Of a DNA stretch of 64,000 nt, positions 17,877 through 26,963 are shown piece after piece. The notes below the pieces were generated by a model that did no database searches, had not been told where the DNA came from, and saw nothing but the letters and a program-made list of their open reading frames with translations. Numbering within the stretch: position 1 is the stretch's first letter; each line of letters begins with the position of its first letter. Origin of the DNA: Candidatus Zhuqueibacterota bacterium (GTDB lineage: Bacteria > Zhuqueibacterota > Zhuqueibacteria > Oceanimicrobiales > Oceanimicrobiaceae); the NCBI GenBank assembly GCA_029262055.1, contig JAJDAD010000062.1, positions 17,876 to 81,875 of the forward strand. Direction: 5' to 3'. The translations under genes were made by a program, and so were the position numbers.

Positions 17877-18584
17877 TTAGTCGCTCTCCCGAGAGCCAAA
17901 ATCGAGACGACCTGCGATGGTGATTTCCGGTGGTTCGAGCGCGCATCTGTAGACCACGACTTCCACACCTGCGCTGTGCGCGTGCTCTAAAGCCAGGCTA
18001 TAAGCCGGATCTATGTCAGCGGCAGGCGCAAAACAATCACAATCTGAACGCCCGACCAGAAAAAGCATGACGGCCCGGTGTCCCGCTTGTCGCACCTGCT
18101 CCAGCTCGCGCAAGTGCTTGCGGCCGCGCTCGGTTACGGCATCTGGAAACTGCGCGACCCTGTTGCGCGCCAACGTCACGCTTTTCACCTCAAGAAAGCA
18201 CTTTTCGGTGGGATTTTCCAGAAGAAAATCGAACCTGCAATTCTGCGCCCAGACCGGCTCAGGCTTGAGTGAGTCATATCCGGAAAACTCCGCCAGTCGG
18301 TTTTGCTTCAGCGCCTCGCGCACCAACCGATTCGGCACCAGCGTGTTTACCAAAACCCAACTTCCTGCAACCCGCACCAGTTCCCAGGTATAGGCCAACT
18401 TCCGCTTCGGATTCGTGCTGCGCGACAGCAAGACCTGATTGCCGGTCTGGTCCAGCCCGAGCATGCTACCCGAGTTAGCACAATGCACCGTAACACGTTC
18501 GCCTGTGTCAAGTTCTACATCCGCAAGAAAGCGTTTGTAGCGTTTGATCAGCTTGCCGGCGAGGAGAGGACTGCTCAAATACAC
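17877..18584 (-). CDS. sfsA: DNA/RNA nuclease SfsA (sugar fermentation stimulation protein)
   Basis: A 235-residue SfsA-family protein. An OB-like N-terminal part (LIKRYKRFLADVEL, then VTVHCANSGSMLGL) precedes a PD-(D/E)XK-type nuclease core with FDFLLEN and CFLEVKSVTL (the ExK pair). It continues with FPDAVTERGRKHLREL and the DIDPAYS end, all diagnostic. The name came from maltose-utilisation genetics in E. coli; the cellular role is unsettled. It begins eight bases after recO ends, so the two are co-transcribed. Confidence 0.93.
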   Translation of the reverse strand: MYLSSPLLAGKLIKRYKRFLADVELDTGERVTVHCANSGSMLGLDQTGNQVLLSRSTNPKRKLAYTWELVRVAGSWVLVNTLVPNRLVREALKQNRLAEFSGYDSLKPEPVWAQNCRFDFLLENPTEKCFLEVKSVTLARNRVAQFPDAVTERGRKHLRELEQVRQAGHRAVMLFLVGRSDCDCFAPAADIDPAYSLALEHAHSAGVEVVVYRCALEPPEITIAGRLDFGSRESD

Positions 18585-18591
18585 CGGGGTC

Positions 18592-19344
18592 TCAAATCTG
18601 GGTTAGAAACGTCAGGGCCTTGAGGTCGTGCAACCCCTCGACATTGTATCGCAGAAAGTCGTGCAGGAAGTCGCCCACCCGGCACCGCGTTGTACGTTTG
18701 AAGTCAAGCTCACCGAGGCGCGTCATATGCACAGTTTGCAGTGCGCGCAGCGCGTGGGCGGTGTCGCTGTCGAGAATGAAGCTTGTCGTCTTGTCTTCCC
18801 GGCAATTCCGGCACCTCATACCACCGGAACCAAGCTCGAACGGCGCCGGAAAAGACAAAGAGCCGCCACAGTCTATGCAGCACTGGAAGGTCGGTCTGAA
18901 TCCCATCAGGTCGCTGATGTGTAGTTCGAAGGCGTAAAACGTGTTCATTTCATCGCCGGTGCCGGCATCAAGGCCGGTCAAGGCCGTCAGCAACAGCCTG
19001 AACAAAAGCGGATTTGCTTCCTGGCCGACTTCCAGGCGATTCAACAATTCGCACAGGGCCAGGGCGACGGCGGTGCGTTTCAGGTCCGCTCTGATGTTTG
19101 CAAAAGAGTGCTGGATTTCGGCCTGGCTCAGGAACTGGATGTCCCTGCCCTCCTTCTCATAGATCAGCGTCGAAATGTGATTCAGTACTTCCAACGTCCC
19201 TCCAAATCTGCTGCGATTGCTTCGCGCCCCCTTTGCCATCACAGTCATCTTGCCGGAAGACCTGGTATAAAACGTGAGGATCTTGCTGGTTTCGCTGTGG
19301 TCGAGACTACGGAGGATGACAGCATCAGTTTTTTGCAGAGGCAT
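18592..19344 (-). CDS. recO: DNA repair protein RecO
   Basis: A 250-residue RecO that works with RecF and RecR to load RecA onto SSB-coated gaps. The N-terminal OB fold begins with the typical KTDAVILRSLDHSETSKILTFYTR and the GARS motif. The C-terminal helical part carries a zinc-finger-like set CCIDCGG and CRNC. The length matches the family. It is followed eight bases later by sfsA. Confidence 0.95.
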   Translation of the reverse strand: MPLQKTDAVILRSLDHSETSKILTFYTRSSGKMTVMAKGARSNRSRFGGTLEVLNHISTLIYEKEGRDIQFLSQAEIQHSFANIRADLKRTAVALALCELLNRLEVGQEANPLLFRLLLTALTGLDAGTGDEMNTFYAFELHISDLMGFRPTFQCCIDCGGSLSFPAPFELGSGGMRCRNCREDKTTSFILDSDTAHALRALQTVHMTRLGELDFKRTTRCRVGDFLHDFLRYNVEGLHDLKALTFLTQI

Positions 19345-19380
19345 ACGTCAATGCTCAAAAGGACTTAAAAAAGGGACCGG

Positions 19381-19728
19381 TCACGGACCATCTAAACCTT
19401 GTTCCGGATTTTCCACTCTGATAAGCCGGTACTTAAGCAGAACGACGATGAGGGTTGGAAAAAACAGCGTGTTGAGGATATCGTGTAGACTGGCGTGCCA
19501 CCTGAAATGACCGAACGCCACCAGATCGTCACGCAGGTCGAGAATCTCCATCACAAAACTAACCAGAAGAACCGGAATGAGCGACTTCAGCGACCGTATC
19601 GACTTCTTGAACAGACCAACCCAGGCCAGAAAACAGAGCAAGCCAACATAGATGTGCGCAGCATCTTTTGACAAAGAAAAAATTGACAAAAACCTGAGTT
19701 TGAAAAGCTGATAAACTGAAGAATCCAT
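19381..19728 (-). CDS. Small integral membrane protein, unknown
   Basis: A 115-residue protein with three probable membrane helices (about 24-42, 50-68 and 85-102) and a conserved-looking HxxxxD/H pattern (DAAHIYVG, ASLHDILNT). It may be a short VanZ-like or related family member, but this is a guess. It sits nine bases downstream of mgtE and 37 bases upstream of recO, so it is probably in the same operon. Confidence 0.6.
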   Translation of the reverse strand: MDSSVYQLFKLRFLSIFSLSKDAAHIYVGLLCFLAWVGLFKKSIRSLKSLIPVLLVSFVMEILDLRDDLVAFGHFRWHASLHDILNTLFFPTLIVVLLKYRLIRVENPEQGLDGP

Positions 19729-19736
19729 TCAAGTCC

Positions 19737-21095
19737 CTATTTCAGCATGAACCGCAGCATCAGGGTCACCAGACCTAAATAAATGGACAAGCCGACAATA
19801 TCATTGAACGTTGTAATCAACGGGCCGGTGGCAATCGCCGGATCGATTTTGAAGCGACGCAAAACAAAGGGAATGCATGCACCAAAAAATGAAGCGTTGA
19901 GCACGACCGCAACCATAGACAACCCCAGAACTGAGCCGAAGGTTGGTCCATAGATCATACCCGCAACGCCAAATAACAGGACCGCGCACAGGCTGCCGTT
20001 AAAGAGCGACACCTTGACCTCTCTGCTCAATCGGGCTGCAGTTTCGCCGGGGCTTAACTCACCTAGTGCAATGCCCCGCACCACGATAGTCGCCGCCTGG
20101 ATGCCGGCATTGCCGCCCATGGCCATCATCAGTGGAATAAAAAGCGTGAGCGCGATGATCTCTTTCAAGGAAACTTCGAAAAGACCGAGGACAAACGCCG
20201 CGACTAACTGGCCGACGAAACCGACCAGAAGCCAGGGCAGCCGGCCGATCGAGATTTTCACCACCGATGTTTCCCGAATTTCCTCTTCGTCGGCAATACC
20301 GGCCATTTTTTGAATATCTTCAGAAGCTTCTTCTTCCATCACGTCGACGATATCATCAACTGTGATGCGTCCGACCAGTTTCCCCACATCATCGACAACC
20401 GGCAACGAAACCAGGTTGTAGCGCCGAAAAATATTCGCGACCTCTTCCTGATCCACATCCGTCTGAACGCTGATGACATCGGTGACCATAACATTGTTGA
20501 CCTTCTGCCGCGATTTCGCCAGAATGAGCTTCTTGAGCGGAAGAAAGCCAACCAGGTGGCCCTCGTTGTCGACCGCATAAACGTTGTAAACTTCTTCTAC
20601 TTCATCTGCCTTGCTGCGTATTTCCCGGATGGCATGATCCACTGATGAGTTTTCGGAAACCGACACAAACTCCAGCGCCATGATGCCGCCGGCCGTATCT
20701 TCCTCGTGCTGCAGTAACTCCTTGACCTCTTTGGAGTCTTCCGTATCGATGGATTCCAGGACTTTTTCAGCAACCTCTTCCGGGAGATCCGAAACCAGAT
20801 CAGTCGCATCGTCCGAATCCATTTCGTCGACGATTTCTGACAGGCGCTCGTGCCGCAGCTCCGACACCAGGCGGTCACGCGTAACATCGTCGAACTCCAC
20901 CAGGACATCTGACGCCATGTCCGCATCGATGCGACTGAAGACATAGCGCGCACTTTCCTCGGATAGTCCCCGCACCAACATGGCGATATCCGCCGGATGA
21001 GTGCCGACCAGGATATTCAGGATCAAACCGCTGTTCTTTTCAGCGGCAAGGTACTCCAGGTCTTCAGTGATGTTTGCTATGTCTTGTTTGTCCAT
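19737..21095 (-). CDS. mgtE: Magnesium transporter MgtE
   Basis: A 452-residue MgtE channel/transporter for Mg2+. The order is complete: an N-terminal superhelical domain of about 130 residues (HPADIAMLVRGLSEE; DSDDATDLVSDLPEE) and two CBS domains at about 135-255 (VTDVISVQTDVDQEEVANIFRRY). The C-terminal membrane domain of five helices contains LMMAMGGNAGIQAAT, the pore signature. The start overlaps the end of rsmA by 19 bases, so translation is probably coupled. The CBS and N domains normally close the pore when cytoplasmic Mg2+ is high. Confidence 0.97.
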   Translation of the reverse strand: MDKQDIANITEDLEYLAAEKNSGLILNILVGTHPADIAMLVRGLSEESARYVFSRIDADMASDVLVEFDDVTRDRLVSELRHERLSEIVDEMDSDDATDLVSDLPEEVAEKVLESIDTEDSKEVKELLQHEEDTAGGIMALEFVSVSENSSVDHAIREIRSKADEVEEVYNVYAVDNEGHLVGFLPLKKLILAKSRQKVNNVMVTDVISVQTDVDQEEVANIFRRYNLVSLPVVDDVGKLVGRITVDDIVDVMEEEASEDIQKMAGIADEEEIRETSVVKISIGRLPWLLVGFVGQLVAAFVLGLFEVSLKEIIALTLFIPLMMAMGGNAGIQAATIVVRGIALGELSPGETAARLSREVKVSLFNGSLCAVLLFGVAGMIYGPTFGSVLGLSMVAVVLNASFFGACIPFVLRRFKIDPAIATGPLITTFNDIVGLSIYLGLVTLMLRFMLK

Positions 21096-21883
21096 AACCT
21101 GGCGACTTGATTGCTTAAGTCCACGAACTCTGTGACATCTAATTCCTCGGGACGCCGAGTCAGGTCAAAATCCAGACCGGGTCCATTTTCCTGATAGCAG
21201 GACAAACGCTGCAACGAGTTCCGCAGCATCTTGCGGCGTTGGTTGAAGGTCGTCCGAACCACCTCGACCAAAAGTTCCGGCGAGTGCGGCGACACGACCG
21301 GCGCCTTTGAAAAATCCCACACGACCACAGCCGAATCGACTTCCGGGCGTGGCTTGAAGACATTGCGCGACACCTGAAACGCAATGCTCGGCTCAGAGTA
21401 GAGACGACTAAAAACGGACATGATGCCATAAGCCTTTGTGCGCGGGACGGCCACAATTCTGTCAGCGACCTCTTTCTGAATCATCATGACAGTCTTCGAC
21501 ACGAGCTGCCGATAGTCAAAAACCTTGAATAAGGCAGGACTGGTTATCTGATATGGTATGTTGCCAACAACCTTGGCAGTCCCCTGCGGTATCAATTGCT
21601 GCAAATCAACTTTCAGAAAATCCGCATGCACCAAAGTCAGATTCTGCACCTGGCGCATCTGTTCTTGTAAACGCGCGTGCAAATGACGATCGATCTCGAC
21701 AGCGGTAACGTGCCCCGCCTGTTGCACCAGGTATTTGGTTAGTACGCCGTAACCCGGACCGATTTCAATCAGGGCATCGCCGGCTTGCGGGTCGACTGCT
21801 GCGACGATCTTACGGGCGACGTTCTCGTCCAGGAGAAAATTCTGCCCAAGGCTCTGCTTCGGACGAAAAGCGAGCCTGGTCAC
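21077..21883 (-). CDS. rsmA: 16S rRNA (adenine1518-N6/adenine1519-N6)-dimethyltransferase
   Basis: A 268-residue RsmA/KsgA that dimethylates two adjacent adenines near the 3' end of 16S rRNA. Visible motifs are KQSLGQNFL at the N-terminus, ALIEIGPGYGVLTKYL for SAM binding, NIPYQITSP (the catalytic NxPY-type motif), and FKPRPEVDSAVV with FNQRRKMLRNSL near the end. It starts with GTG, sharing a GTGA overlap with the tatD stop. Confidence 0.97.
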   Translation of the reverse strand: MTRLAFRPKQSLGQNFLLDENVARKIVAAVDPQAGDALIEIGPGYGVLTKYLVQQAGHVTAVEIDRHLHARLQEQMRQVQNLTLVHADFLKVDLQQLIPQGTAKVVGNIPYQITSPALFKVFDYRQLVSKTVMMIQKEVADRIVAVPRTKAYGIMSVFSRLYSEPSIAFQVSRNVFKPRPEVDSAVVVWDFSKAPVVSPHSPELLVEVVRTTFNQRRKMLRNSLQRLSCYQENGPGLDFDLTRRPEELDVTEFVDLSNQVARLWTNKT

Positions 21884-22656
21884 GCAAACGCCTTTTCGTG
21901 CAGCCTGAACAACGCCTCTGCATTGGCGCTCGTCGTTGCAACCAGCGTTGCCAATTCAATCCCCTTTATCTCGGCTATTTTCCGTGCGATGTGCACCACG
22001 TGCGCCGGTTCGTTGCGCTTGCCGCGTTTAGGTTCCGGTGACAAAAACGGACAGTCGGTCTCCAGCAAGAGCCTTTCGGTGGGAATTGCCGCAGCTACTT
22101 CCGGTAGCATGGATTTCTTAAATGTAAGATTGCCGGTAAATGAAATGTGAAATCCCAGTTGCAATGCCTGCTCAGCTATCTCTGCATTCTCTGAAAAGCA
22201 GTGAAATACGCCGGAGAGGCCGTCCGTGCCTGCACTGTCCAGAAGCTCCAGGATTTCAGGTCCAGCCTCGCGGTTGTGGATGACGATGGGTAACCCGACA
22301 TCTTTGGCCAGGCGGATCTGCTGGTGAAATGCCTGTTTCTGCACGTCGACCGGGCACGTGTCCCAGTGGAAGTCGAGCCCTATTTCGCCGATGGCCACGA
22401 CCTTTTCATGCCGGCTCAGTTCCCGCAATTGCGCTAGGGACTTGTCATCCAGCTTCATCGAGTCATTGGGGTGAATGCCAACGGTCGCGAAAAGGCCGGT
22501 ATGACGCTCGGCCAGTTCGATGCACGCCAGACTGGTGTCAATATCGATGCCGATGTTGATAATCTTCCGCACACCCGCGTCAAAAGCCCGCTGGATGACC
22601 TGGTCGCGGTCTGCGTCGAATCGGTCAAAATAGAGATGTGCGTGGGTTTCAATCAT
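21880..22656 (-). CDS. tatD: TatD-family metal-dependent deoxyribonuclease
   Basis: A 258-residue TIM-barrel hydrolase. Metal ligands are visible in MIETHAHLYF (ExHxH in place of the usual D-x-H-x-H), GEIGLDFH (Glu), PIVIHNRE (His), VFHCFSEN (His) and LLETDCPFLSP (Asp). The order metG-tatD-rsmA is a conserved bacterial neighbourhood. The substitution of E-T-H for D-x-H at the N-terminus is a mild variant seen in some TatD proteins. Confidence 0.94.
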   Translation of the reverse strand: MIETHAHLYFDRFDADRDQVIQRAFDAGVRKIINIGIDIDTSLACIELAERHTGLFATVGIHPNDSMKLDDKSLAQLRELSRHEKVVAIGEIGLDFHWDTCPVDVQKQAFHQQIRLAKDVGLPIVIHNREAGPEILELLDSAGTDGLSGVFHCFSENAEIAEQALQLGFHISFTGNLTFKKSMLPEVAAAIPTERLLLETDCPFLSPEPKRGKRNEPAHVVHIARKIAEIKGIELATLVATTSANAEALFRLHEKAFA

Positions 22657-22695
22657 CTTTTTTCTTGCCAGAGAAACTCAAAACCAGTCATGGCG

Positions 22696-24744
22696 CTATC
22701 TTATTTTCGTGCCGGAGGAAATGTCTTTTTCCACCGTCAGCAAACTGAACTCGCCGGACTCGCTTTCAGCGGCCAGGAGCATGCCTTGCGACTCCAGGCC
22801 ACGGATTTTTGCCGGCTGCAGATTTGCCACCACAACCACCTTTTTGCCGACCAGATCTTCCGGGGCAAGAAACTCCGCCATGCCGGCGATGATTTGCCGC
22901 TGCTCGGTTCCTAATTCAACTTCCAGGCGCAGGAGCTTGTCGGTTTTTTCTACTTTTTCGGCGGTAAGCACTTTTGCGATGCGCAGGTCGACATCCTTAA
23001 ACTGATCAAATGAAATCAAGGTACGCTCCTCTTTTTCGGCGGTTTTGTTTGAACCTGGCTTTGCTTTCGACTTTAAACGGTTAGTCTCTTCCGAAATGAC
23101 ATCGTTCTCAATTTTGCTAAACAGAACCTCCGGCGGGTTGAGAACATGGCCGGCGGCAAGCGCAGCTTCACCGGACTGTCCCCAATTTTGCTCGTGTACG
23201 TTACCGGGCAGGTTCAGAAGTTTCCACAGCTTGACAGCCGAAAAAGGTAGAAACGGAGCCATGAGGACGGCCAGGGCTCGCGAGACCTGCGCACAGATGT
23301 TAAGCGTAGTGGCGCAGACGTCGCGATCGTCGTGCACACGGCGCCACGGCTCTTTATCGTTGAAGTACTTGTTGGCGTTGCGGGCCACGTCCATCAGTGC
23401 TTTCAGCGCGCGCCTCACTTCGTATTTTTCCAGAGAATCTCCGATGGCGCCCGGGGCTTCGGCCATGCATTTCAGCATCCACTGGTCAAGCTCGTCGGGT
23501 GGCTGCGCGGCGGGGACTTTGCCGTCAAAGTGCTTCTGGATGAAAGTCAGCGACCGGTTGACAAAATTGCCCAGAATACCGACCAGCTCACTGTTGTTAC
23601 GCGTTTGAAAATCCTTCCAGGAAAAATCCGAGTCCTTGGTCTCCGGTGCGATGGCTGCCAGGCAGTAGCGCAATGGATCCGGCTGAAATCTCTCCAGGTA
23701 GTCATCGACCCAGACCGCATGGTCGCGGCTGGTGCTGAACTTCGCGCCCTCCAGATTCAGGAACTCGTTGGCGGGCACATCGTGCGGCAGGACATAGCCG
23801 CCCCTGGCCATCAGGAATGACGGAAACATGACCGCGTGGAAGACGATGTTGTCCTTGCCGACAAAGTGCACCAGTTTGCAGTTTTCGTCCTGCCAGTAAT
23901 CTTTCCAGCGTTCAGGTTCTCCCCTTTTTTGCGCCCATTCTTTGGTGGAAGAAATGTACCCGAGCACGGCCTCGAACCAGACATACATGACCTTATCTCC
24001 CGCGTCCTCCAGCGGCACCTTGATTCCCCAGGTCAAATCCCGCGTTATTGCCCGGTCCTGCAGCCCCTGCTTGATCCAGCCGTAGCAGTAGTTGCGCACA
24101 TTCTCCTTCCAGTTCGGCCGGGCATCGAAAAAGGCCCGCAGGCGCTCCTGAAAATCCCCGAGCGGAAAATACCAGTGAAAGGTATCGCGTAGGACCGGCG
24201 TTTCACCGGACAGCTTGCTTACCGGGTTTTTCAGGTCGGTCTGATTCAGATCGCTGCCGCAAAGCTCGCACTGGTCGCCACGCGCTTCCTCGAACGCGCA
24301 AACCGGACACGTGCCCTCAACGTAGCGGTCGGGCAAAAACATCTTTGCCTTTTCATCATAAAACTGCTTTTCCTGCTTCTTCTTCAGGATGCCTTTGCTG
24401 TACAGATCGCTAAAAAACTCCTGTCCCGTTTCGTGGTGGATCGGCAGGGACGTACGCGAATAATTGTCAAAGCTGACCCCCAGGCGCTCGAAGCTGTTCT
24501 TTATTTGCGGGTGGTAGCGATCGATAATGTCACGCGGGCTGACGCCCTCGCGTTCAGCCCTGATGGTAATGGCAACGCCATGCTCATCCGAACCGCACAT
24601 GTAGACGATGTCGCTGCCTTTGAGTCGGTGATAACGCACAAAAATATCTGCCGGGAGGTATGCGCCTGCGACGTGCCCGATGTGGACGGGACCGTTGGTG
24701 TACGGCAGCGCACTGGTGACCAGCAGCTTTTCCTTCTTGCTCAA
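22696..24744 (-). CDS. metG: Methionyl-tRNA synthetase with C-terminal tRNA-binding domain
   Basis: A 682-residue class I synthetase that charges tRNA-Met. The HIGH motif lies in GPVHIGHVAGA, and the zinc knuckle in CPVCAFEEARGDQCELC (about 140-160). The KMSKS-equivalent is KFSTSRDH, a common MetRS variant. The anticodon-binding helices follow. A C-terminal EMAP/Trbp111-type domain (about 580-682, DLRIAKVLTAEKVEKTDKLL) dimerises and binds tRNA. The start codon is TTG, supported by an AAGGAAGGAA ribosome site just upstream. Confidence 0.97.
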   Translation of the reverse strand: MSKKEKLLVTSALPYTNGPVHIGHVAGAYLPADIFVRYHRLKGSDIVYMCGSDEHGVAITIRAEREGVSPRDIIDRYHPQIKNSFERLGVSFDNYSRTSLPIHHETGQEFFSDLYSKGILKKKQEKQFYDEKAKMFLPDRYVEGTCPVCAFEEARGDQCELCGSDLNQTDLKNPVSKLSGETPVLRDTFHWYFPLGDFQERLRAFFDARPNWKENVRNYCYGWIKQGLQDRAITRDLTWGIKVPLEDAGDKVMYVWFEAVLGYISSTKEWAQKRGEPERWKDYWQDENCKLVHFVGKDNIVFHAVMFPSFLMARGGYVLPHDVPANEFLNLEGAKFSTSRDHAVWVDDYLERFQPDPLRYCLAAIAPETKDSDFSWKDFQTRNNSELVGILGNFVNRSLTFIQKHFDGKVPAAQPPDELDQWMLKCMAEAPGAIGDSLEKYEVRRALKALMDVARNANKYFNDKEPWRRVHDDRDVCATTLNICAQVSRALAVLMAPFLPFSAVKLWKLLNLPGNVHEQNWGQSGEAALAAGHVLNPPEVLFSKIENDVISEETNRLKSKAKPGSNKTAEKEERTLISFDQFKDVDLRIAKVLTAEKVEKTDKLLRLEVELGTEQRQIIAGMAEFLAPEDLVGKKVVVVANLQPAKIRGLESQGMLLAAESESGEFSLLTVEKDISSGTKIR

Positions 24745-24970
24745 GAGCTTTCCTTCCTTGTCATGATCCCGGGCATTATACCCACAAGAAAGCCCATGTC
24801 CGAATCGTGTTCAGCATGAGCTTTAAGTTTCTCCATTATGTTTGGGCAGAGCGGCCGCGAGTCTTTACACGGCTCCGCATCCGTCGGCTTTGGTTAACAC
24901 TGTCGGCACTTTGGTTTTGCCGTAAGAAATGGCCCAACTGTACTGCACCAGTGGCACGAAAGTCGGTGCG

Positions 24971-25837
24971 TTAGTTCGGGTTTCCAAGGTCATCCAGATC
25001 ACCATTTTCGTGTCCGCAACCGTGATCGCACTTGTAGAGACTGCCCTTAACATAGTCCAGTGCAAAAGTCTCCGTGGTGTCATCGGGGTAAAGCACAATC
25101 ACACGCTCAGCAAAAATATCGATATTGCTGACAATGCCTTCTCCTTTTTCCGTTTTGATCGGCTTGGCCAGTTTCGGGTACTTCTTGATGGCTTCGTTAT
25201 AGAAACCTCTCTCGTACATTAGACAACACTTGAGCCTGCCACAAACACCGGCGAGCTTGGTCGGATTCAGTGGCAGGTTCTGATCACGCGCCGCCTGCGT
25301 GGTGACCGGTGCGAAATCACGAATCCAGGTCGAGCAGCACAAATCGCGGCCGCAGATGCCGAACCCACCCAACTTGCGCGCTTCATCGCGTACGCCGATC
25401 TGGCGGAATTCTATCCGCGTGCGGTAAACCGCTGCCACGTCCTTGACCAATTTGCGAAAGTCAACCCGGTTTTCCGAAGTAAAGTGAAAAGTGATCTTCT
25501 TGCCGTCCAACTGAAATTCACAGTCTACCAGCTTCATTTTCAGATTGTGCCTGGTCAGCTTTTCCTTGCAGGTTCGCAGCGCCGCCTTTTCCTTTCCCCG
25601 GTTCTCCTCATGTTTTTTGAAATCCTGATGAGTGCACCTACGGATGATTTCTTTCAGCTTCTTTTCATCAGCGGCCTTTTTCATCAGACTGCCAAGATGG
25701 CCAACCTGGCCGATGTCGATGCCCTTATCCGCTTGTACGACGGCAAAGTCACCGACGCGAAAAGCGATCTTCTTGGGGTTTTTGTAAATCACCCGGCGTT
25801 GTCCCTTAAACTTCAGTTCTATTGTTTCACTTTCCAT
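24971..25837 (-). CDS. ricT: PSP1/RicT-family protein (YaaT-like)
   Basis: A 288-residue PSP1-domain protein. In Bacillus, RicT with RicA and RicF forms an Fe-S complex that activates RNase Y processing; its role in this lineage is unknown. The diagnostic core is FTSENRVDFRKLVKDVA, followed by the cysteine-rich GFGICGRDLCCSTW and GVCGRLKCCLMYE, likely Fe-S ligands. The C-terminus adds a CDHGCGHENG tail. It sits five bases after holB and before metG, the order found in Firmicutes. The 226 bases to metG hold nothing recognised. Confidence 0.93.
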   Translation of the reverse strand: MESETIELKFKGQRRVIYKNPKKIAFRVGDFAVVQADKGIDIGQVGHLGSLMKKAADEKKLKEIIRRCTHQDFKKHEENRGKEKAALRTCKEKLTRHNLKMKLVDCEFQLDGKKITFHFTSENRVDFRKLVKDVAAVYRTRIEFRQIGVRDEARKLGGFGICGRDLCCSTWIRDFAPVTTQAARDQNLPLNPTKLAGVCGRLKCCLMYERGFYNEAIKKYPKLAKPIKTEKGEGIVSNIDIFAERVIVLYPDDTTETFALDYVKGSLYKCDHGCGHENGDLDDLGNPN

Positions 25838-25841
25838 GCTC

Positions 25842-26912
25842 TCAACCCTTGATAAGTTTTCTGAGTCGGTTCAGGAGGACGATCAATATCAAGTTGATCT
25901 GCACGTTCCGCTCCATTAATTCGAATGCCTGTTCAAGCTCCCTGGCAACCGCGTGCAAGTCAGCTTGCGGGAAACCCTCAATAAACTTTTTCAGGACTTC
26001 TGTTTGTTCCGAGTGGATGAGATGGCGTTTCTCCAGCGTATCTTGTTCACGATAGACCAGCACATCTCTCACCCAAATCAAGACATGTGAAAGCAGGTGC
26101 CGTAACGATTTCAGGTCGCGCTGAAAAGTACTGAGCAGTTGATCGACGTACAGCAATTGTTTGAAATCATTCTGCACACTCTGACGAAAAAAACCGAGGG
26201 CCAGCTCCTGCATTTTGGTGAGCTCTTCGTCCATGAGCTGCAAGGCTTGCCGGTAGCTGCCATCAGCAAGTTGGGCCAACAAGCGGGCGCGCGCAGCCTC
26301 CACTGATTTACGAGTGATCAGCGCCTGTTCGATATCAGTCGCCGGCAGGGGACCAAACTTCACAAGCTGGCACCGGGAGGTGATGGTCGGCAGCAACATG
26401 CTTGGCTTCGAACTTGTCATGATCAGGTACATTTTATCCGGCGGCTCTTCCAGAATTTTCAACAGTGAATTCGACGCCTCTATGGTCAGCCGGTCGCAAT
26501 CATATAGTAGAAAAACGCGGCCCTGACCTTCATACGATTTGAAGGAAGCAGTTCGGCGTATCTCCCGGATTCTATCAATTGAAATCGTTGGTTTCGCCCA
26601 TGGCTCAAGCCGCTGGTAAGGGTCCGCGACGATACTGTTTATGACGCTGGTGCGCTCTTCCTCTTTCAGTTTGGCCGGGGACGGAAAGACAACATGCACA
26701 TCGGGATGGCTAAGGTTGCGAACCCTGGGGTCATCTTTGTGCTCAGTATCGCCGGCTTGCAGCATGAGCCGGCAAAGTTCGAGTGCCGCTGCCTCCTTAC
26801 CAACCCCATGCGGCCCGACAAACAAATAGGCGTGCGACAGGCGGCCGTTTTTGACGGCAGACTCAAAGAGCTTCTTGATGCGGCTTTGTCCGATTATCTC
26901 TTCAAAAGGCAT
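25842..26912 (-). CDS. holB: DNA polymerase III subunit delta'
   Basis: A 356-residue clamp-loader subunit. The N-terminal AAA+ module starts IIGQSRIKKLFESAVKNGRLSHAYLFVGPHGVGKE, with the P-loop at about 29-37, and continues with LYDCDRLTIEASNSLLKILEEPP and TSRCQLVKF. This is the standard delta' pattern including a sensor region. The ATG at 26910-26912 (MPFEEII) is preferred over a TTG nine codons upstream because family members begin around FEEIIGQ. It is followed immediately by ricT, the conserved arrangement. Confidence 0.93.
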   Translation of the reverse strand: MPFEEIIGQSRIKKLFESAVKNGRLSHAYLFVGPHGVGKEAAALELCRLMLQAGDTEHKDDPRVRNLSHPDVHVVFPSPAKLKEEERTSVINSIVADPYQRLEPWAKPTISIDRIREIRRTASFKSYEGQGRVFLLYDCDRLTIEASNSLLKILEEPPDKMYLIMTSSKPSMLLPTITSRCQLVKFGPLPATDIEQALITRKSVEAARARLLAQLADGSYRQALQLMDEELTKMQELALGFFRQSVQNDFKQLLYVDQLLSTFQRDLKSLRHLLSHVLIWVRDVLVYREQDTLEKRHLIHSEQTEVLKKFIEGFPQADLHAVARELEQAFELMERNVQINLILIVLLNRLRKLIKG

Positions 26913-26963
26913 AATACAATCAAGTAGTTGCGTCAACAAGTATGCCTGGTGTGGCGCGATAGA

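Noticed and set aside
22471..22914. Long antisense frames over tatD and metG
   Set aside because: Both underlying genes carry full catalytic motifs; the antisense frames are shadows.
24865..25098. Frame bridging ricT and the gap to metG
   Set aside because: Its first half is an off-frame reading of ricT and the second half has no recognisable features.
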